A stretch of 64,000 nt of DNA from Pseudomonas phenolilytica (GTDB lineage Bacteria; Pseudomonadota; Gammaproteobacteria; Pseudomonadales; Pseudomonadaceae), in assembly GCF_021432765.1 (NCBI RefSeq), contig NZ_CP058908.1:1814001-1878000 (forward strand), given 5' to 3'. Below the pieces are notes generated by a model. That model worked only from the letters and a program-made list of their open reading frames with translations. It had not been told where the DNA came from and made no database searches. A program made the position numbers and the translations under genes. Of this stretch, positions 63,239-64,000 are shown one piece after another (positions within the stretch are counted from its first letter, which is position 1; the number at the start of each line of letters is the position of its first letter).

Positions 63239-64000
63239 TCAAAGGGCGATGCTGGGAATGCGCTGCGGCGTCGGTAGGCCGATCTCTTCATCGGTCAGGT
63301 AGCAGCCGGGGTCTTCGGCCCACAGGTTGCCCTCGGCCCAGGCGCGGGTGCGGGTATTGCCGTTGCAGATTGACAGCCAGCGGCAATCGGCGCAGCGGCC
63401 TTCGACGGCGCGCGGATGCTGGCGTAGCTGCTGCAGCAGCGGTTGCGGGTTGTCCAGCCAGATGTCGCGGAAGCTCTGCTTGCGCACGTTGCCGACGGTG
63501 TGCTGCCACCAGTAGGTGTCCGGGTGCACGTCGCCGATGTTGTCGATGTTGGCGATGCCGCTGCCGGAAGCGTTGCCGCCCCAGGCGCGCAGCATGCCTT
63601 CGAGACGCGCGGCGTGCTGCGGCAGATTGGCTTCGACCCACTGCAGCAACAGGATGGCATCGGCATCGTTGTTGCCGCTGACGAAATCGGTCTCGCGGCC
63701 GTTCTGCACATCGTCCCAGGCCTGCTCGAACAGCTGACGCATGGCGTCGCGGGTCATCTGATGATGGGCGTCGGCCTTGCGGCTGCGCTTGCCGCGACCG
63801 CTGTAGTTGAGGTGCGAGAGGTAGAACTTCTGCACATCGTGTGCGCGCATCAGCTCCAGGATGGCCGGCAGTTGCGGGTAGTTGTTCTGCGTCAGCGTGG
63901 TGCGCAGGCCGACGCGGATGTCGTGTTTCCGGCACAGGTCGATGGCATGCATGGAGGCGGCGAAGCTGCCCTTGAGCTGGCGCCAGTCGTCGTGCACGGC
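63239..64000 (-). CDS. nirJ: NirJ, radical SAM enzyme of heme d1 synthesis (N-terminus beyond the window)
   Basis: 254 codons open to the right edge; the N-terminal radical-SAM Cx3Cx2C motif is not in the window. The visible part has the middle of the barrel (FYLSHLNYSGRGKRS) and a C-terminal SPASM-like Cys cluster (CADCRWLSICNG, then DPGCYLTDEEIGL). NirJ replaces two propionate side chains with oxo groups in heme d1 synthesis. It is followed by nirE (70 bp) and nirN on the same strand, the nirJEN order of P. stutzeri. Confidence 0.92.
   Translation of the reverse strand, partial: AVHDDWRQLKGSFAASMHAIDLCRKHDIRVGLRTTLTQNNYPQLPAILELMRAHDVQKFYLSHLNYSGRGKRSRKADAHHQMTRDAMRQLFEQAWDDVQNGRETDFVSGNNDADAILLLQWVEANLPQHAARLEGMLRAWGGNASGSGIANIDNIGDVHPDTYWWQHTVGNVRKQSFRDIWLDNPQPLLQQLRQHPRAVEGRCADCRWLSICNGNTRTRAWAEGNLWAEDPGCYLTDEEIGLPTPQRIPSIAL

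Overview
This window looks like the chromosome of a high-GC, facultatively denitrifying gammaproteobacterium of the Stutzerimonas (Pseudomonas stutzeri) group. The basis is the order nosRZDFYL-tatE-nnrS-SDR together with nirJ-nirE-nirN, NO regulators of the NorR and Dnr type, a second Dnr-like gene beside nrdD (the arrangement described for dnrS of P. stutzeri), and close resemblance to recalled Pseudomonas proteins (227-aa Dnr, 387-aa SpeC, PhhABC/PhhR). No rRNA, tRNA, CRISPR array, prophage or insertion sequence was recognised.

Layout. (1) 1-6.3 kb is housekeeping: two DUF4136 proteins, the tRNA methyltransferase cmoM with a MazG-like pyrophosphohydrolase, a DksA/TraR zinc finger, prfC and the eukaryote-type ornithine decarboxylase speC. 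(2) 6.3-17.3 kb is an anaerobic/NO block: dnrP, dnr, a small membrane protein and dnrN on the minus strand; divergent norR with NorR sites and a sigma54 promoter between; the O2-independent ubiquinone genes ubiUVT behind an FNR-like box; a DGC zinc protein behind a perfect FNR box; dnrS; and the class III ribonucleotide reductase nrdD-nrdG. The glycyl-radical tail of NrdD is encoded by a separate 51-codon gene. (3) 17.3-30 kb is amino-acid catabolism: an Lrp regulator, a fused indolepyruvate:ferredoxin oxidoreductase, a leucine-type dehydrogenase, two Na+-coupled NSS transporters bracketing hpd and maiA, and an amino-acid-type chemoreceptor. (4) 30-36 kb holds a DJ-1/PfpI protein, an EAL protein and a siderophore module (esterase, DUF2218, TonB receptor, Fur-like box, AraC regulator). 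(5) 36-40.5 kb is phhABC with divergent phhR. (6) 40.9-44.9 kb is miscellaneous: a TRAP binding protein, DUF488, a secreted glycine-rich protein, a membrane protein and an acyl-CoA dehydrogenase. (7) 45-64 kb is the denitrification supercluster: nosRZDFYL, tatE, nnrS, SDR, a CZB chemoreceptor, an orphan cbb3 subunit CcoN, an HPP-CBS protein, a LysR regulator, nirN, nirE and a partial nirJ.

How it fits together. Low oxygen would act through FNR/Anr-type boxes (upstream of ubiU, the DGC gene, dnrS/nrdD, nosR, nnrS). NO would act through NorR/sigma54 on dnrN and possibly the downstream dnr. Together these would switch the cell to N2O respiration, anaerobic quinone synthesis and anaerobic dNTP synthesis. 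The aromatic amino-acid genes in two separate blocks (hpd and phhA) carry the same PhhR-like 18-bp box, and seven genes in these blocks carry an AAnAAnAA motif near the start codon of the kind bound by Hfq/Crc, suggesting shared activation and shared catabolite repression. The most unusual item is the separately encoded glycyl-radical domain of NrdD.
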